52,569 nucleotides of DNA. Origin: Poindextera sp035294785 (lineage in GTDB: Bacteria > Pseudomonadota > Alphaproteobacteria > Caulobacterales > Caulobacteraceae). The translations under genes and the position numbers were made by a program. This document shows, piece by piece, positions 39,087 to 47,769 of the stretch. The stretch is from contig DATGKF010000081.1 in the NCBI GenBank assembly GCA_035294785.1, forward strand, positions 1 through 52,569, given 5' to 3'. The notes under the pieces are model-generated. The model saw nothing but the letters and a program-made list of their open reading frames with translations. It searched no databases and was not told where the DNA came from. Every line of letters begins with the position of its first letter. The first letter of the stretch is position 1.

Positions 39087-41924
39087 CTAGCGGGCGATGC
39101 TGGCGCGGGCGCGCTCCAATCGCGGCCGACCCTGCGCCGGCTCGGCCGCGGCCTCCTCCAGCACTTCGGTCAAGGCGGCCTTGAGGGCGTTCACGCGGCG
39201 CGCGCCTGTCACTTTCGAGCCGTCGGCCTCGTGGCAATAGAAGGCGTCGACGGCGCGTTCGCCGTAGTTGTCGATGTGGGCCGAAGCGATGGAAAGGCCG
39301 GCTTCCGCCAGCGTGCGGGCGAGCGAGCCCAGCAGCCCCGGGCGGTCGCGGCCGGAGACCTCGATCACGCTGGCGTCGTCCGAGGCCTCGTTGTCGACCG
39401 TGACGGCGGCGGCGATGTCGAAAGCGGCCGCGCGGCCGAGATCCTCGGCGCGCTGCGCCGGCGCTTCGGGCGGCGTCCCGCGCGCGGCCGCCTCTATGGC
39501 GGCCGTCAGGCGCTCGAGCGTGCGCGCATTGTCGGCGCCGAGCGGCTCGCCAAGGGCGTTCTGCACATAGAAGACGTCGAGCGTGTCGCCGGCCTTCGAG
39601 GTGTAGGCGCGCGCGCCGACGACGTTCGCCCCGGCGGTCGAAATGGCCGTGGCCAGATCGGCGAAGAGGCCGCGGCGATCGCGGGCGGCGACGGTCACCT
39701 CGGCGGCGTTGCGGTCCTCGCGGATGGCGGCGGTGGCCGCCGCGCCGCCGTTTTCCGCAGCGCGCGCCGCCAGCGCCGCGTGGGCGCGATGCTCGTCGGC
39801 CGAGAAGGCGTTGAAGTAGGCGTCCTCCATCGACGCCGCCCAGGCCGCCGCGGCCGGCTCCGCGGTCAGCAGCGCGGCGCGCGCGGCGCCGGCCTCGATG
39901 CGCATCCGGTGCCCGAACGTGGCGAGGGGGTCCGCCGTCCGCCCGCCGCGGAACAGCGCCTCGGTCGCGCCATAGAGCTCGCGCATCAGCTGCCCCTTCC
40001 AGCCGTTCCACACCCCCGGCCCGACGGCGCGGATGTCGGCGACGGTGAGCAGCAACAACAGCCGCAGGCGCTCGGGATTTTCGACCACGCGGGCGAAAGC
40101 GGCGACCGTGCGCGGGTCGGCCACGTCGCGCTTCTGGGCGAAGTCGCTCATGACGAGGTGGTGCTCGACCAGCCAGGCGACGAGCTCGATGCGCTCGCGC
40201 TCGAGCCCCAGCCGCTCGCACGCCGCCCGCGCCGCCCGCGCGCCGGCCTTCTCCTGCCCGCCGACCCCGCCCTTGCCGGTGTCGTGCAGCAGCATGGCGA
40301 GGAAGAGCACCTCCTTGTCCTCGATCAGCGGCCACATGGCGACTGAGAGCGGGTGGTCCTTGACGAGCGCGCCCGAGCCGATGTCGGCGATCACGCCGAC
40401 GGCGCGTAGCGTGTGCTCGTCGACCGTGTAGGAGTGGTACATGTTGAACTGCATCTGCGCGACGATGTGGCCGAACTCCGGCAGGAAGCGGCCGAGGACG
40501 CCGCTCTCGTTCATCAGCGTCAGGGTCCGATAGGTGCTGCGCCCGCGGGCCAGCACATCGAAGAAGGCCTGCGCCGCCGCCGGCTCGCGCCTGACCTTGG
40601 GCGTGATCAGCGGCAGCGACCGCGTGGCGGCGGTGAAGGCGTCCGGGTGAAGGTCGAGGTTGCGCCGGTCGGCGATCACGAACAGGCGCAGCAGGTTGAC
40701 CGGATCGCGCTCGAAGGTCTCGGGGCCCTCGATGGTCAGGCGGCCGGCCTCGATGAGGAAGCCGGGCTCGTCCAGCGCCTTCCGCTCGGCGCGGCGGCGC
40801 GGCAGGAAGCGTGAGAGGCCCCGGGGCGCGGACTTCGCCGCATCGGCCTCCAGCTTGGCGCAGAACTCGCGCGTCAGCACGCCGACCTCGCGGGCGATGA
40901 GGAAGTAGCGGCGCATGAACCGCTCGACGGCCGGGGTGTTGTCGCCGCCCGCCCGGGGCCGGTCGGCGTAGCCCATGCGGCGCGCGATCTGCGGCTGCAG
41001 GTCGAAGCTGAGCCGCTCCTCCGGCCGGCCGGTGGCGAAGTGCAGATGCGCCCGAACGGCCCACAGGAAGTCGACAGCACGGATGAAGGCGCGCACCTCG
41101 CGCGGGTTGAACATCTCCAGGCTCAGCGCATCGTCGGGGCTGTCGAGCGGGTGCAGGTACTGGGCGATCCAGAAAAGCGTGTTGAGGTCGCGCAGGCCCC
41201 CCTTGCCGTCCTTCACGTTCGGCTCGACCAGATAGCGGCTGGCGCCGGCGCGGGCATGCCGCTCGTCCCGCTCCTTCAGCTTCGCCGCCACGAAGTCCTC
41301 GCCCGTGCCCTTGATGATCTCTTCGCGGAAGCGGCGCTTGAGCGTCGCGGCCAGCGCCTCGTCGCCCGTCAGGCGGCGGGCTTCCAGGATCGATGTGCGG
41401 ATGGTGTGGTCGGCGCGCGAAAGCTTCAGGCACTCCTCGACCGTGCGCGAGGCGTGGCCGACCTTGAAGCCCAGGTCCCACAGCGCATAGAGCATGAACT
41501 CGATGACGCTCTCGGCGTGCGCCGTCTCCTTGTAGGGGCGCAGGAAGAGCAGATCGATGTCGGAGAAGGGCGCGAGCGTGCCGCGCCCGTAGCCGCCCAC
41601 CGCCATCAGCGCCAGCCGCTCGCCCTCGGTTGGATTGCGGGCGCGGAACACATGCACGGTGGTGAAGTCGTAGAGGGCGCCGATCACCTCGTCGGTGACG
41701 CCGGAGAGGAGCCTCGCCGTCTCGATGCCGCCGCCGCCCGCCTCCAGCCGCTCCTTGGCGATCAGCCGCCCCCGCTGAAGGGCGGCGCGCAGCACCTCGA
41801 GGGCGCTTCGGCGCTGCTCGACCTCGTCGCCGATCGCGTCGAGCGCCACGGCGGTCAGCTGGGCGCGCAGCCGCACGCCGTCGACGACATATTCGATGCG
41901 GGTGGGGCGGAGGCGCGGCGGCAT
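39087..41924 (-). CDS. glnD: [Protein-PII] uridylyltransferase/uridylyl-removing enzyme GlnD
   Basis: A 945-residue nitrogen sensor that adds UMP to PII when glutamine is low and removes it when high. The nucleotidyltransferase motif is GGYGRGTLAPFSDIDLLFL with Asp122 and Asp124. The HD hydrolase domain has VLFLAMLLHDTGKGG and VEHHLVMSDFAQKRDV. Two C-terminal ACT domains follow (VAARDRRGLFADLATAI and VSGRDRPGLLGSLARTLAE), which bind glutamine. Length and order match the family. An 11-bp perfect hairpin lies upstream at 41950-41976. Confidence 0.96.
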   Translation of the reverse strand: MPPRLRPTRIEYVVDGVRLRAQLTAVALDAIGDEVEQRRSALEVLRAALQRGRLIAKERLEAGGGGIETARLLSGVTDEVIGALYDFTTVHVFRARNPTEGERLALMAVGGYGRGTLAPFSDIDLLFLRPYKETAHAESVIEFMLYALWDLGFKVGHASRTVEECLKLSRADHTIRTSILEARRLTGDEALAATLKRRFREEIIKGTGEDFVAAKLKERDERHARAGASRYLVEPNVKDGKGGLRDLNTLFWIAQYLHPLDSPDDALSLEMFNPREVRAFIRAVDFLWAVRAHLHFATGRPEERLSFDLQPQIARRMGYADRPRAGGDNTPAVERFMRRYFLIAREVGVLTREFCAKLEADAAKSAPRGLSRFLPRRRAERKALDEPGFLIEAGRLTIEGPETFERDPVNLLRLFVIADRRNLDLHPDAFTAATRSLPLITPKVRREPAAAQAFFDVLARGRSTYRTLTLMNESGVLGRFLPEFGHIVAQMQFNMYHSYTVDEHTLRAVGVIADIGSGALVKDHPLSVAMWPLIEDKEVLFLAMLLHDTGKGGVGGQEKAGARAARAACERLGLERERIELVAWLVEHHLVMSDFAQKRDVADPRTVAAFARVVENPERLRLLLLLTVADIRAVGPGVWNGWKGQLMRELYGATEALFRGGRTADPLATFGHRMRIEAGAARAALLTAEPAAAAWAASMEDAYFNAFSADEHRAHAALAARAAENGGAAATAAIREDRNAAEVTVAARDRRGLFADLATAISTAGANVVGARAYTSKAGDTLDVFYVQNALGEPLGADNARTLERLTAAIEAAARGTPPEAPAQRAEDLGRAAAFDIAAAVTVDNEASDDASVIEVSGRDRPGLLGSLARTLAEAGLSIASAHIDNYGERAVDAFYCHEADGSKVTGARRVNALKAALTEVLEEAAAEPAQGRPRLERARASIAR

Positions 41925-41949
41925 GCGGGTTCGCCGGCGACTATAGAGA

Positions 41950-41976
41950 ACGGCGGCCGGTTTGTCCGGCCGCCGT
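41950..41976 (-). terminator. Perfect 11-bp hairpin downstream of the sdpR-sdpI-small protein unit
   Basis: ACGGCGGCCGG (41950-41960) is the exact complement of CCGGCCGCCGT (41966-41976) around the loop TTTGT. On the minus strand it follows the 42011 stop by 34 nt and is followed by TTCTCTAT, a weak T-rich stretch. It is placed to end the SdpR/SdpI transcript before glnD. It would equally fold in a plus-strand RNA, but no plus-strand gene ends here. Confidence 0.65.
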
Positions 41977-42010
41977 CGTCAGGCGCGCGGCCGCGCAGAC
42001 CCCTGGACGG

Positions 42011-42217
42011 TCAGGCGTCCCGTTTCCACGGGGCTGGCCGGTCTTCGAGGAACCGTGCCACTGATGCGGCGATCTCGAACGGCGAGGCGGCCGGCGCGTG
42101 CGCGGCCTCGGCGAGGTTGCGCGCGACGCCCAACGCGCCGCGGCCGGCGGCCTGGAGCGCGAAGAGGCAGAGCCCGACGACGACGAGGGTGGACAGTCGC
42201 TGGGTGAGCAGGCTCAT
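42011..42217 (-). CDS. Small membrane-associated protein, unknown
   Basis: A 68-residue protein with one hydrophobic stretch (LSTLVVVGLCLFALQAAG) and a polar C-terminal tail ending APWKRDA. The ATG has GGGAG 7 nt upstream. It follows the SdpI-like gene by 27 nt and precedes a terminator-like hairpin, so it looks like the third member of the SdpR-SdpI unit. No family recognised. Confidence 0.6.
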   Translation of the reverse strand: MSLLTQRLSTLVVVGLCLFALQAAGRGALGVARNLAEAAHAPAASPFEIAASVARFLEDRPAPWKRDA

Positions 42218-42244
42218 GACGGCGCTCCCGTTCCGCGGCCCGAG

Positions 42245-42904
42245 CTAGGCCTGGCGCTCGCGCCGCCACTGCCGCGCCGAGTGGGCCGCGCCGAGGACGA
42301 GAGGGCCCGCCGTGCAAATGACCATCGCCGCGATCAGCCATGCGCCGCCCGGGGCGAAGAGGTCGATCACCGCCAGGGCCGCGCCGCCCAGCACCATCGC
42401 CCAGCCGGTGAAGCGATGCGTCTTGTCCCACACCCGCTCGTCGCCGAGCGTCCAGGGCGTGCGGACCCCGAACAGGCTGTTTTGCCGAATCTTGCCGAGC
42501 ACGTTGCCCACGACGATCAGCATCACCGCGACGGCGAGGAAGACCGTGCGCAGGACGTCGAAGCGTGGGTCGATCGCCTTGGCCCCCATGGCGGCCTCGG
42601 CGGTGAAGAGGACCGCCGCGACGCCCATGAGCAGGATGCCGAATGGGCCGCGCGAGCGCGCCAGGCGCTCTTGGTAGAACGGCGCACGCGAAACCAGGGC
42701 CAGGACGCTGATCACCAGGATGGAGACCGCCGGTACGATGGCCAGCGCCTCGCCCTTCGGCGCGGCGCCGATCGGATGGCCGAGCATGTTGTAGCGCACG
42801 GCGATCATCGCGCCGTCCGGCAGGCGCCAGTAGGCGAAGGCGCCGACCGCGACGGTGGCGGCCACGAGCGCGAACGCAGCGAGGTACGAGCGTGAGATCT
42901 TCAT
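42245..42904 (-). CDS. SdpI-like immunity/membrane protein (DUF1648 N-terminus)
   Basis: A 219-residue integral membrane protein with about six hydrophobic segments. The N-terminal DUF1648-like part is FAYWRLPDGAMIAVRYNMLGHPI. The SdpI block is NVLGKIRQNSLFGVRTPWTLGDERVWDKTHRFTGWAMVLGGAA, which matches the family well. In Bacillus, SdpI gives immunity to the SdpC toxin and sequesters the repressor SdpR. Here the ATG overlaps the repressor gene stop by 4 nt. No SdpC-like toxin gene is present, so the role may be stress sensing. Confidence 0.9.
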   Translation of the reverse strand: MKISRSYLAAFALVAATVAVGAFAYWRLPDGAMIAVRYNMLGHPIGAAPKGEALAIVPAVSILVISVLALVSRAPFYQERLARSRGPFGILLMGVAAVLFTAEAAMGAKAIDPRFDVLRTVFLAVAVMLIVVGNVLGKIRQNSLFGVRTPWTLGDERVWDKTHRFTGWAMVLGGAALAVIDLFAPGGAWLIAAMVICTAGPLVLGAAHSARQWRRERQA

Positions 42905-43179
42905 GAGCCGTTCCCTTTCCCGCCGAGGCGGAAGCCGTTCATCAGCGCCAGCAGCGCCTCTTCCAGGACGGAGATGTTGAGGCGATAGGTGATGGTGGTG
43001 CCGCGCTTCTCGCTCTGCACGAGATCGGCGGCCCTCAGGACCGCGAAGTGCCCGGAGAGCGTGGGCTTGGCGAGATCGAACTGGTCGGCAAGCTCGCCGG
43101 CGCTCATCTCCCGCTCGCGAAGGAGTTCGAGGATGCGGCGACGCGTGGGGTCGGCCAGAGCTTTGTAGACTTCGGACAT
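42901..43179 (-). CDS. SdpR-like ArsR-family autorepressor
   Basis: A 92-residue winged-helix regulator: MSEVYKALADPTRRRILELL, then EMSAGELADQFDLAKPTLSGHFAVLRAADLV and the wing SEKRGTTITYRLN. It has none of the cysteine metal sites of ArsR/SmtB, as expected for SdpR-type autorepressors. The ATG at 43179 is preferred over the upstream GTG/TTG codons, which overlap the palindrome at 43189-43210. Paired by overlap with the SdpI-like gene, to whose membrane product it may be titrated. Confidence 0.9.
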   Translation of the reverse strand: MSEVYKALADPTRRRILELLREREMSAGELADQFDLAKPTLSGHFAVLRAADLVQSEKRGTTITYRLNISVLEEALLALMNGFRLGGKGNGS

Positions 43180-43188
43180 CTGCTTCCG

Positions 43189-43210
43189 TATTTTGCTAAT
43201 CACCAAAATA
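43189..43210 (-). promoter_or_regulatory. Inverted repeat, probable autoregulatory operator of the SdpR-like gene
   Basis: TATTTTG (43189-43195) and CAAAATA (43204-43210) are exact reverse complements with an 8-nt spacer. The site is 9 nt before the sdpR-like ATG, in one of the few AT-rich spots of the window. The location over the likely promoter/leader and the known autorepression of SdpR make it the best candidate operator. Confidence 0.6.
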
Positions 43211-43237
43211 TAGATGCTCCGGCGGCTGGCAAGCCTT

Positions 43238-43257
43238 ATTTCGGCGATGACCGAAAT
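43238..43257 (-). terminator. Hairpin directly after the mutS stop
   Basis: ATTTCGG (43238-43244) pairs exactly with CCGAAAT (43251-43257) across a six-base loop. The stem begins at the base after the mutS TAA (43258-43260). It is followed on the minus strand by AAGG, not by T residues. It could protect the mutS 3' end or help separate it from the sdpR-like promoter just downstream. Confidence 0.45.
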
Positions 43258-45936
43258 TTAACCGAGCAAGCCGCGCAGGCGATAAAGGGCGTCCATCGCC
43301 TCGCGCGGGCTCATGCCGTCGGGATCGAGGTCGGCCAGGGCGCGCTCGATGGCGCTGGGTTCGGCGGCGTGGGCCATGGGCGGCGGATCGCTCGGCGCGA
43401 ACAACGGCAGCGCGTCGAGCCGGGCGGGCTCGGCCTGCTCGCGCTCCAGCCGGTCGAGCACCTCGCGCGCTCGGGCGACGACGGCCGGGGGCACGCCGGC
43501 GAGCTTGGCCACCTGCACGCCGTAGGAGCGGTCGGCGGGCCCGGGCCGCGCCTCGTGCAGGAACACCAGTTCGCCGTTCCAGTCCTTGGCGCGCATTGAG
43601 ATGTTGCCCAGGTGCGCGAGGCGGCCCTCGAGCCGCGCCAGCTCGTGATAGTGGGTGGCGAACAGCGCGCGACAGCGGTTGGCGTCGTGCAGCGCCTCGG
43701 CGCAGGCCCAGGCGATGGCGAGGCCGTCATAGGTGGCCGTCCCGCGCCCGATCTCATCGAGGATGACCAGCGAGCGCGGCGTCGCCTGGGTGAGGATGGC
43801 CGCGGTCTCCACCATCTCGGTCATGAACGTCGAGCGCCCACGCGAGAGGTCGTCCGAGGCGCCGACGCGGCTGAACAGCCGGTCGACGACGCCCAGCCGG
43901 AGCCGCCTGGCGGGCACGAAGGCGCCAGCCTGCGCCAGCACCGCCAGCAGCGCGTTCTGGCGCAGGAACGTCGACTTGCCGGCCATGTTCGGGCCGGTGA
44001 CCAGAAGCAGTCGCGCGGCCGCCTCGCCCGCGCCGTCGAGCGCGCAGTCGTTGGGCGTGAACGCCTGGCCCTGGCCGGCCAGCGCCGACTCGACGACGGG
44101 ATGGCGAGCGGCTTCCGCCTCGAACACGAGCGAGGCGTCGATCTCCGGGCGAACGCAGGCGCCCTCCTCCGCCCACTCGGCCAGGGCCGCGGCGACGTCC
44201 AGTCGCGCCAGCGCTTCGGCGGCCGCCTGGATGGGCGCGGCGAGCGCGCGCGCGGTCTCGCGCCAGGCTTCGAACGCCTCGACCTCGATGGCCAGCGCCC
44301 GCTCGGCCGCCTGGGCGATGCGCGCGTCGAGCTCGGCCAGCTCGACTGTGGTGAAGCGCACCTGGTTGGCCAACGTCTGGCGGTGGATGAAAGTCGCGTT
44401 CAGCGGCGGCTTGAGCAGGGGATCGGCCTTGGCCGCCGGCAGCTCGACGAAGTAGCCGAGCACCGCGTTGTGGCGGATGCGCAACGCCAGCCCCGTCTCC
44501 AGCCCCAGCCGCGACTCGAGTTGGGCGACGACGCGGCGGCTGTCGTCGCGCAGCGTCCGCGCCTCGTCGAGCGCCGCCAGCGCGCCTTGGGCCACGAAGC
44601 CGCCGTCGCGAGCCAGGCTCGGCAGGTCCTGACCGAGGCCGGCGGCCAGCGTCTCGACGAAGGCGGCGAGCGGCGGCGAGCGAGCGACCGTGGCGGCCGC
44701 GACGGCGCCCGCGACCTCGGCAGGCGGCGGCTCGAGCGCGTTGTCCTGGGCGCCGATGAGAGCGGCGAGCGCGTCGGCGGTCGCAAGGCCGTCGCGGAGC
44801 GCGCCGAGATCGCGCGGCCCGCCGCGGCCGAGCGCCAGCCGCGCCAGCGCCCGGGCGATGTCGCCGGAGCGCCGAAGCGCAGCGCGCAGTTCGCGGCGAA
44901 GGTCGCGGCGCTCGAGCAGCCATTCCACGGCGTCGAGCCGGGCGTCGATGGCGTCGACGTCGAGCAGCGGCCGGCCGAGCCGCGCCGCCAGCAGCCGCGC
45001 CCCGCCGGCGCTGACCGTGCGGTCGATGGCCGCCAGCAGCGAGCCCTCGCGCCCGCCCGCCTGGCTGCGCTCGATCTCCAGCGAGGCGCGCGTCGCCGGA
45101 TCGATGGCCATGGCGTCCGCCTCGCCCGCCCGGCGGGGCGCGCGCAGCGCCGGCGGCCGGCCGGCCTGAGTCACCTCCAGGTGCGCGGCGATGAGGCCGA
45201 GCGCTGCGACCTCGGCGCCGGTCATGGCCCCGAACCCGTCCAGCGTCTCGACGCCATAGAGGCGCTTGACGCGCGCTTCGGCGGCCGAGGGCTCGGCGAG
45301 CGCGGACGCCATCGGCTGCACGAGACCGGCCTGCGCCTTCAGCGCCAGCGTGATGTCCGCGTCGGCGAACAGCCGATCGGGCACGAGGATCTCGGAGGGC
45401 GCGAGCGCCGCCAGCACCGCGGCCAGCCCCTCGCGGGCGCAGGCGATCACGTCGACCTCGCCAGTGGAAAGCTCGACGCTGGCCACCGCCGCCTGCCCCG
45501 CGCGGAGCGCCACCGCGGCCAGCCGGTTGGCGCCGCGGGCGTCCAGCAGGCCGTCCTCGGTCAGCGTGCCCGGCGTCACCACGCGCACGAGGTCGCGGCG
45601 GACGATCGCCTTGCCGCCGCGTTTGCGCGCTTCGGCCGGGTCCTCCATCTGCTCGCAGACAGCGACCTTGAAGCCGGCGCGGATCAGCTTGGCGAGATAG
45701 GCCTCGGCCGCGTGCACCGGCACGCCGGCCATGGGGATGGGCCGACCCTGGTGCGTGCCGCGCGCGGTGAGCGCGATGCCGAGCGCGCCGGCGGCCTTCT
45801 CGGCGTCCTCGAAGAACATCTCGTAGAAGTCGCCCATGCGGAAGAAGACCAGGGCGTCCGGCTGGCGCGCCTTGGCCTCGAAGAACTGCGCCATCACGGG
45901 GCTCGCGTCGGCGGCGGGATTGGCGGGCGCGTTCAT
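43258..45936 (-). CDS. mutS: DNA mismatch repair protein MutS
   Basis: An 892-residue mismatch sensor. The mismatch-binding domain has the Phe wedge in FFRMGDFYEMFFEDA. The C-terminal ATPase has Walker A TGPNMAGKSTFLRQ, LFSRVGASDDLSRGRSTFMTEM and Walker B VILDEIGRGTATYDGLAIA, then ATHYHELARLEGRL. Typical length. The start at ATG 45936 is 57-69 nt from the divergent nth start, so the two DNA-repair genes may share a promoter region. Confidence 0.96.
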   Translation of the reverse strand: MNAPANPAADASPVMAQFFEAKARQPDALVFFRMGDFYEMFFEDAEKAAGALGIALTARGTHQGRPIPMAGVPVHAAEAYLAKLIRAGFKVAVCEQMEDPAEARKRGGKAIVRRDLVRVVTPGTLTEDGLLDARGANRLAAVALRAGQAAVASVELSTGEVDVIACAREGLAAVLAALAPSEILVPDRLFADADITLALKAQAGLVQPMASALAEPSAAEARVKRLYGVETLDGFGAMTGAEVAALGLIAAHLEVTQAGRPPALRAPRRAGEADAMAIDPATRASLEIERSQAGGREGSLLAAIDRTVSAGGARLLAARLGRPLLDVDAIDARLDAVEWLLERRDLRRELRAALRRSGDIARALARLALGRGGPRDLGALRDGLATADALAALIGAQDNALEPPPAEVAGAVAAATVARSPPLAAFVETLAAGLGQDLPSLARDGGFVAQGALAALDEARTLRDDSRRVVAQLESRLGLETGLALRIRHNAVLGYFVELPAAKADPLLKPPLNATFIHRQTLANQVRFTTVELAELDARIAQAAERALAIEVEAFEAWRETARALAAPIQAAAEALARLDVAAALAEWAEEGACVRPEIDASLVFEAEAARHPVVESALAGQGQAFTPNDCALDGAGEAAARLLLVTGPNMAGKSTFLRQNALLAVLAQAGAFVPARRLRLGVVDRLFSRVGASDDLSRGRSTFMTEMVETAAILTQATPRSLVILDEIGRGTATYDGLAIAWACAEALHDANRCRALFATHYHELARLEGRLAHLGNISMRAKDWNGELVFLHEARPGPADRSYGVQVAKLAGVPPAVVARAREVLDRLEREQAEPARLDALPLFAPSDPPPMAHAAEPSAIERALADLDPDGMSPREAMDALYRLRGLLG

Positions 45937-46005
45937 CTGGCGCGGACGCTAGCGCGCGACGGCCAGGCTTTGAAGTGCGCGCGATTTGCGGCGATGGTTG
46001 CGGCC

Positions 46006-46695
46006 ATGGCCAAGCCTGTGAAACCACGACCGCGCAAGAGGCCCGCCCGCCGCATCTCACCGAAGGCGAAGCTCCGCGCCGGCGAGATTTTCGAGCGCTT
46101 CCGGGCGGCCGTCGAAGACCCGCACACTGAGCTCGAATACAAGACGCCGTTCACGCTCCTCGTGGCGGTCGTCCTTTCCGCCCAGGCGACCGACAAGTCG
46201 GTGAACAAGGCGACCGAGCGGCTCTACGCGGTCGCCGACACGCCCGAGACGATGCTGGCGCTCGGGGAAGGCGGGCTCATCCCCTACATCGCCTCGATCG
46301 GCCTCTTCCGGACCAAGGCCAGGAACGTCATCCGCCTCGCGCAGATCCTGGTCGACCACTACGGCGGCCAGGTGCCGCTGGCGCGGGAGCAGCTGCAGGC
46401 GCTTCCGGGCGTGGGCCGCAAGACCGCCAGCGTCGTCCTGAACGAGCTCGACATCGAGCCGGCCATCGCCGTCGACACCCACGTCTTCCGCGTCGCCCAC
46501 CGGCTCGGGCTATCGAAGGGCAAGACGCCCGACGCGGTCGAGCGCGACCTGATGGCCGTGACGCCGGAGCGCTACCTGACCCGCGCCCATCACTGGCTCA
46601 TCCTGCACGGCCGCTACACCTGCGTCGCCCGCAAGCCCAAGTGCGCCGCCTGCGTCGTCGGCGACCTCTGTCCATCGCGCGAGCTCTTTCTCTAG
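46006..46695 (+). CDS. nth: Endonuclease III (DNA glycosylase/AP lyase)
   Basis: A 229-residue base-excision enzyme for oxidised pyrimidines. The HhH-GPD motif has the catalytic Lys139 (LPGVGRKTASVVLN) and Asp157 (VDTHVFRVAHR). The [4Fe-4S] cluster follows the C-x6-C-x2-C-x5-C rule: Cys206, Cys213, Cys216 and Cys222. The first 20 residues are a basic extension (KPRPRKRPARR). An ATG at 45994 would add MVAA; neither start has a clear ribosome-binding site. Confidence 0.95.
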   Translation: MAKPVKPRPRKRPARRISPKAKLRAGEIFERFRAAVEDPHTELEYKTPFTLLVAVVLSAQATDKSVNKATERLYAVADTPETMLALGEGGLIPYIASIGLFRTKARNVIRLAQILVDHYGGQVPLAREQLQALPGVGRKTASVVLNELDIEPAIAVDTHVFRVAHRLGLSKGKTPDAVERDLMAVTPERYLTRAHHWLILHGRYTCVARKPKCAACVVGDLCPSRELFL

Positions 46696-46764
46696 GCGGC
46701 CTTTGTTCCCCGCCGCGGGCGCCCCTATAGTCGGACGGCCGTCAACCGCCATTCCCCGGACAAC

Positions 46765-47754
46765 ATGCCCCTGCTCATCGACGTCGCCGCGATCGGCAAC
46801 GCCCTGGTCGACGTGATCGCCGAGGCGCCTGACGACTTCCTCGTCCGCGAGGGTCTGGCCAAGGGCTCCATGCAGCTGGTCGACGCCGACTTCGCCGCCG
46901 GCCTCTACGACCGCATGGGCGCGGCGGTCGAAGCTTCCGGGGGCTCGGCCTGCAACACGGTGGCGGGCATCGCCAGCCTCGGCGGGACGGGCGCGCACAT
47001 CGGCAAGATCGGCGACGACGCGCTGGGCAAGGTCTTCACCCATGACCTGAAGGCAATCGGCGCGCGCTTCGCCGGCGGCGTGATGACGGATGGATCGCCC
47101 ACAGGCCGCTCGCTGATCAACGTGACGCCCGACGGGGAGCGGACCATGTGCACCTTCCTGGGCGCCGCGGCCCTGCTCGACCCCGACGACGTTCGGCCCG
47201 AGGTGATCGAGGGCGCGGAGATCGTCTTCCTTGAGGGTTATCTGTTCGATCCGCCGCCGGCGCGGGAGGCGTTCGCCAAAGCCGCTGGGCTCGCGCGCGC
47301 CGCGGGCCGCCTGGTCGCCATCACCCTTTCGGACGCGTTCGTCATCGACCGGCACCGGGGGGCGCTGGCCGGCTTCATCGAGACGCAGGTCGACATCCTG
47401 TTCGCCAACGAAGGCGAGATCATCTCCCTCTATCAGGCGGCGGACTTCGAGGCGGCGGCCGCCGCGGCCGCGCGGCACGCAAAGATCGCGGCGCTGACCC
47501 GCGGGGCGGCCGGCTCGGTGGTGCTGGCGGGCGGTCAGCGGCACGAGATCGCCCCGGTCTGGGTCGAGAAAGTCGTGGACACCACAGGCGCGGGCGACCA
47601 ATACGCGGCCGGATTTCTGTTCGGCCTCGCGCGCGGCCGTTCGCTCCCCCACTGCGGAGCGCTCGGTTCGCTGGCGGCGTCGGAGGTGATTTCGCACTAT
47701 GGGCCGAGGCCGCAAACGTCCTTGAAGGACCTCGCGGCGCTGGCCGGGCTTTGA
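46765..47754 (+). CDS. PfkB-family carbohydrate/nucleoside kinase
   Basis: A 329-residue ribokinase-fold kinase. The N-terminal family pattern is SGGSACNTVAGIASLGG, with IGKIGDDALGKVF. The C-terminal PfkB signature DTTGAGDQYAAGF has the catalytic base Asp278. It is most like the adenosine kinase-type PfkB proteins of alphaproteobacteria, but the substrate is not certain. It is 15 nt upstream of hisB and could be cotranscribed with the histidine genes. Confidence 0.88.
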   Translation: MPLLIDVAAIGNALVDVIAEAPDDFLVREGLAKGSMQLVDADFAAGLYDRMGAAVEASGGSACNTVAGIASLGGTGAHIGKIGDDALGKVFTHDLKAIGARFAGGVMTDGSPTGRSLINVTPDGERTMCTFLGAAALLDPDDVRPEVIEGAEIVFLEGYLFDPPPAREAFAKAAGLARAAGRLVAITLSDAFVIDRHRGALAGFIETQVDILFANEGEIISLYQAADFEAAAAAAARHAKIAALTRGAAGSVVLAGGQRHEIAPVWVEKVVDTTGAGDQYAAGFLFGLARGRSLPHCGALGSLAASEVISHYGPRPQTSLKDLAALAGL

Positions 47755-47769
47755 AAAGGCGCAACAGCG

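Noticed and set aside
39082..41481. A long open frame of 799 codons offset inside glnD on the same strand.
   Set aside because: It is Arg/Pro-rich, has no recognisable domain, and is a by-product of high GC content over the true glnD frame with clear nucleotidyltransferase, HD and ACT motifs.
43612..46005. A long plus-strand open frame that would extend nth by about 800 codons across mutS.
   Set aside because: The upstream part is antisense to MutS, with Arg/Gly-rich noise. Endonuclease III similarity begins only near 46006.
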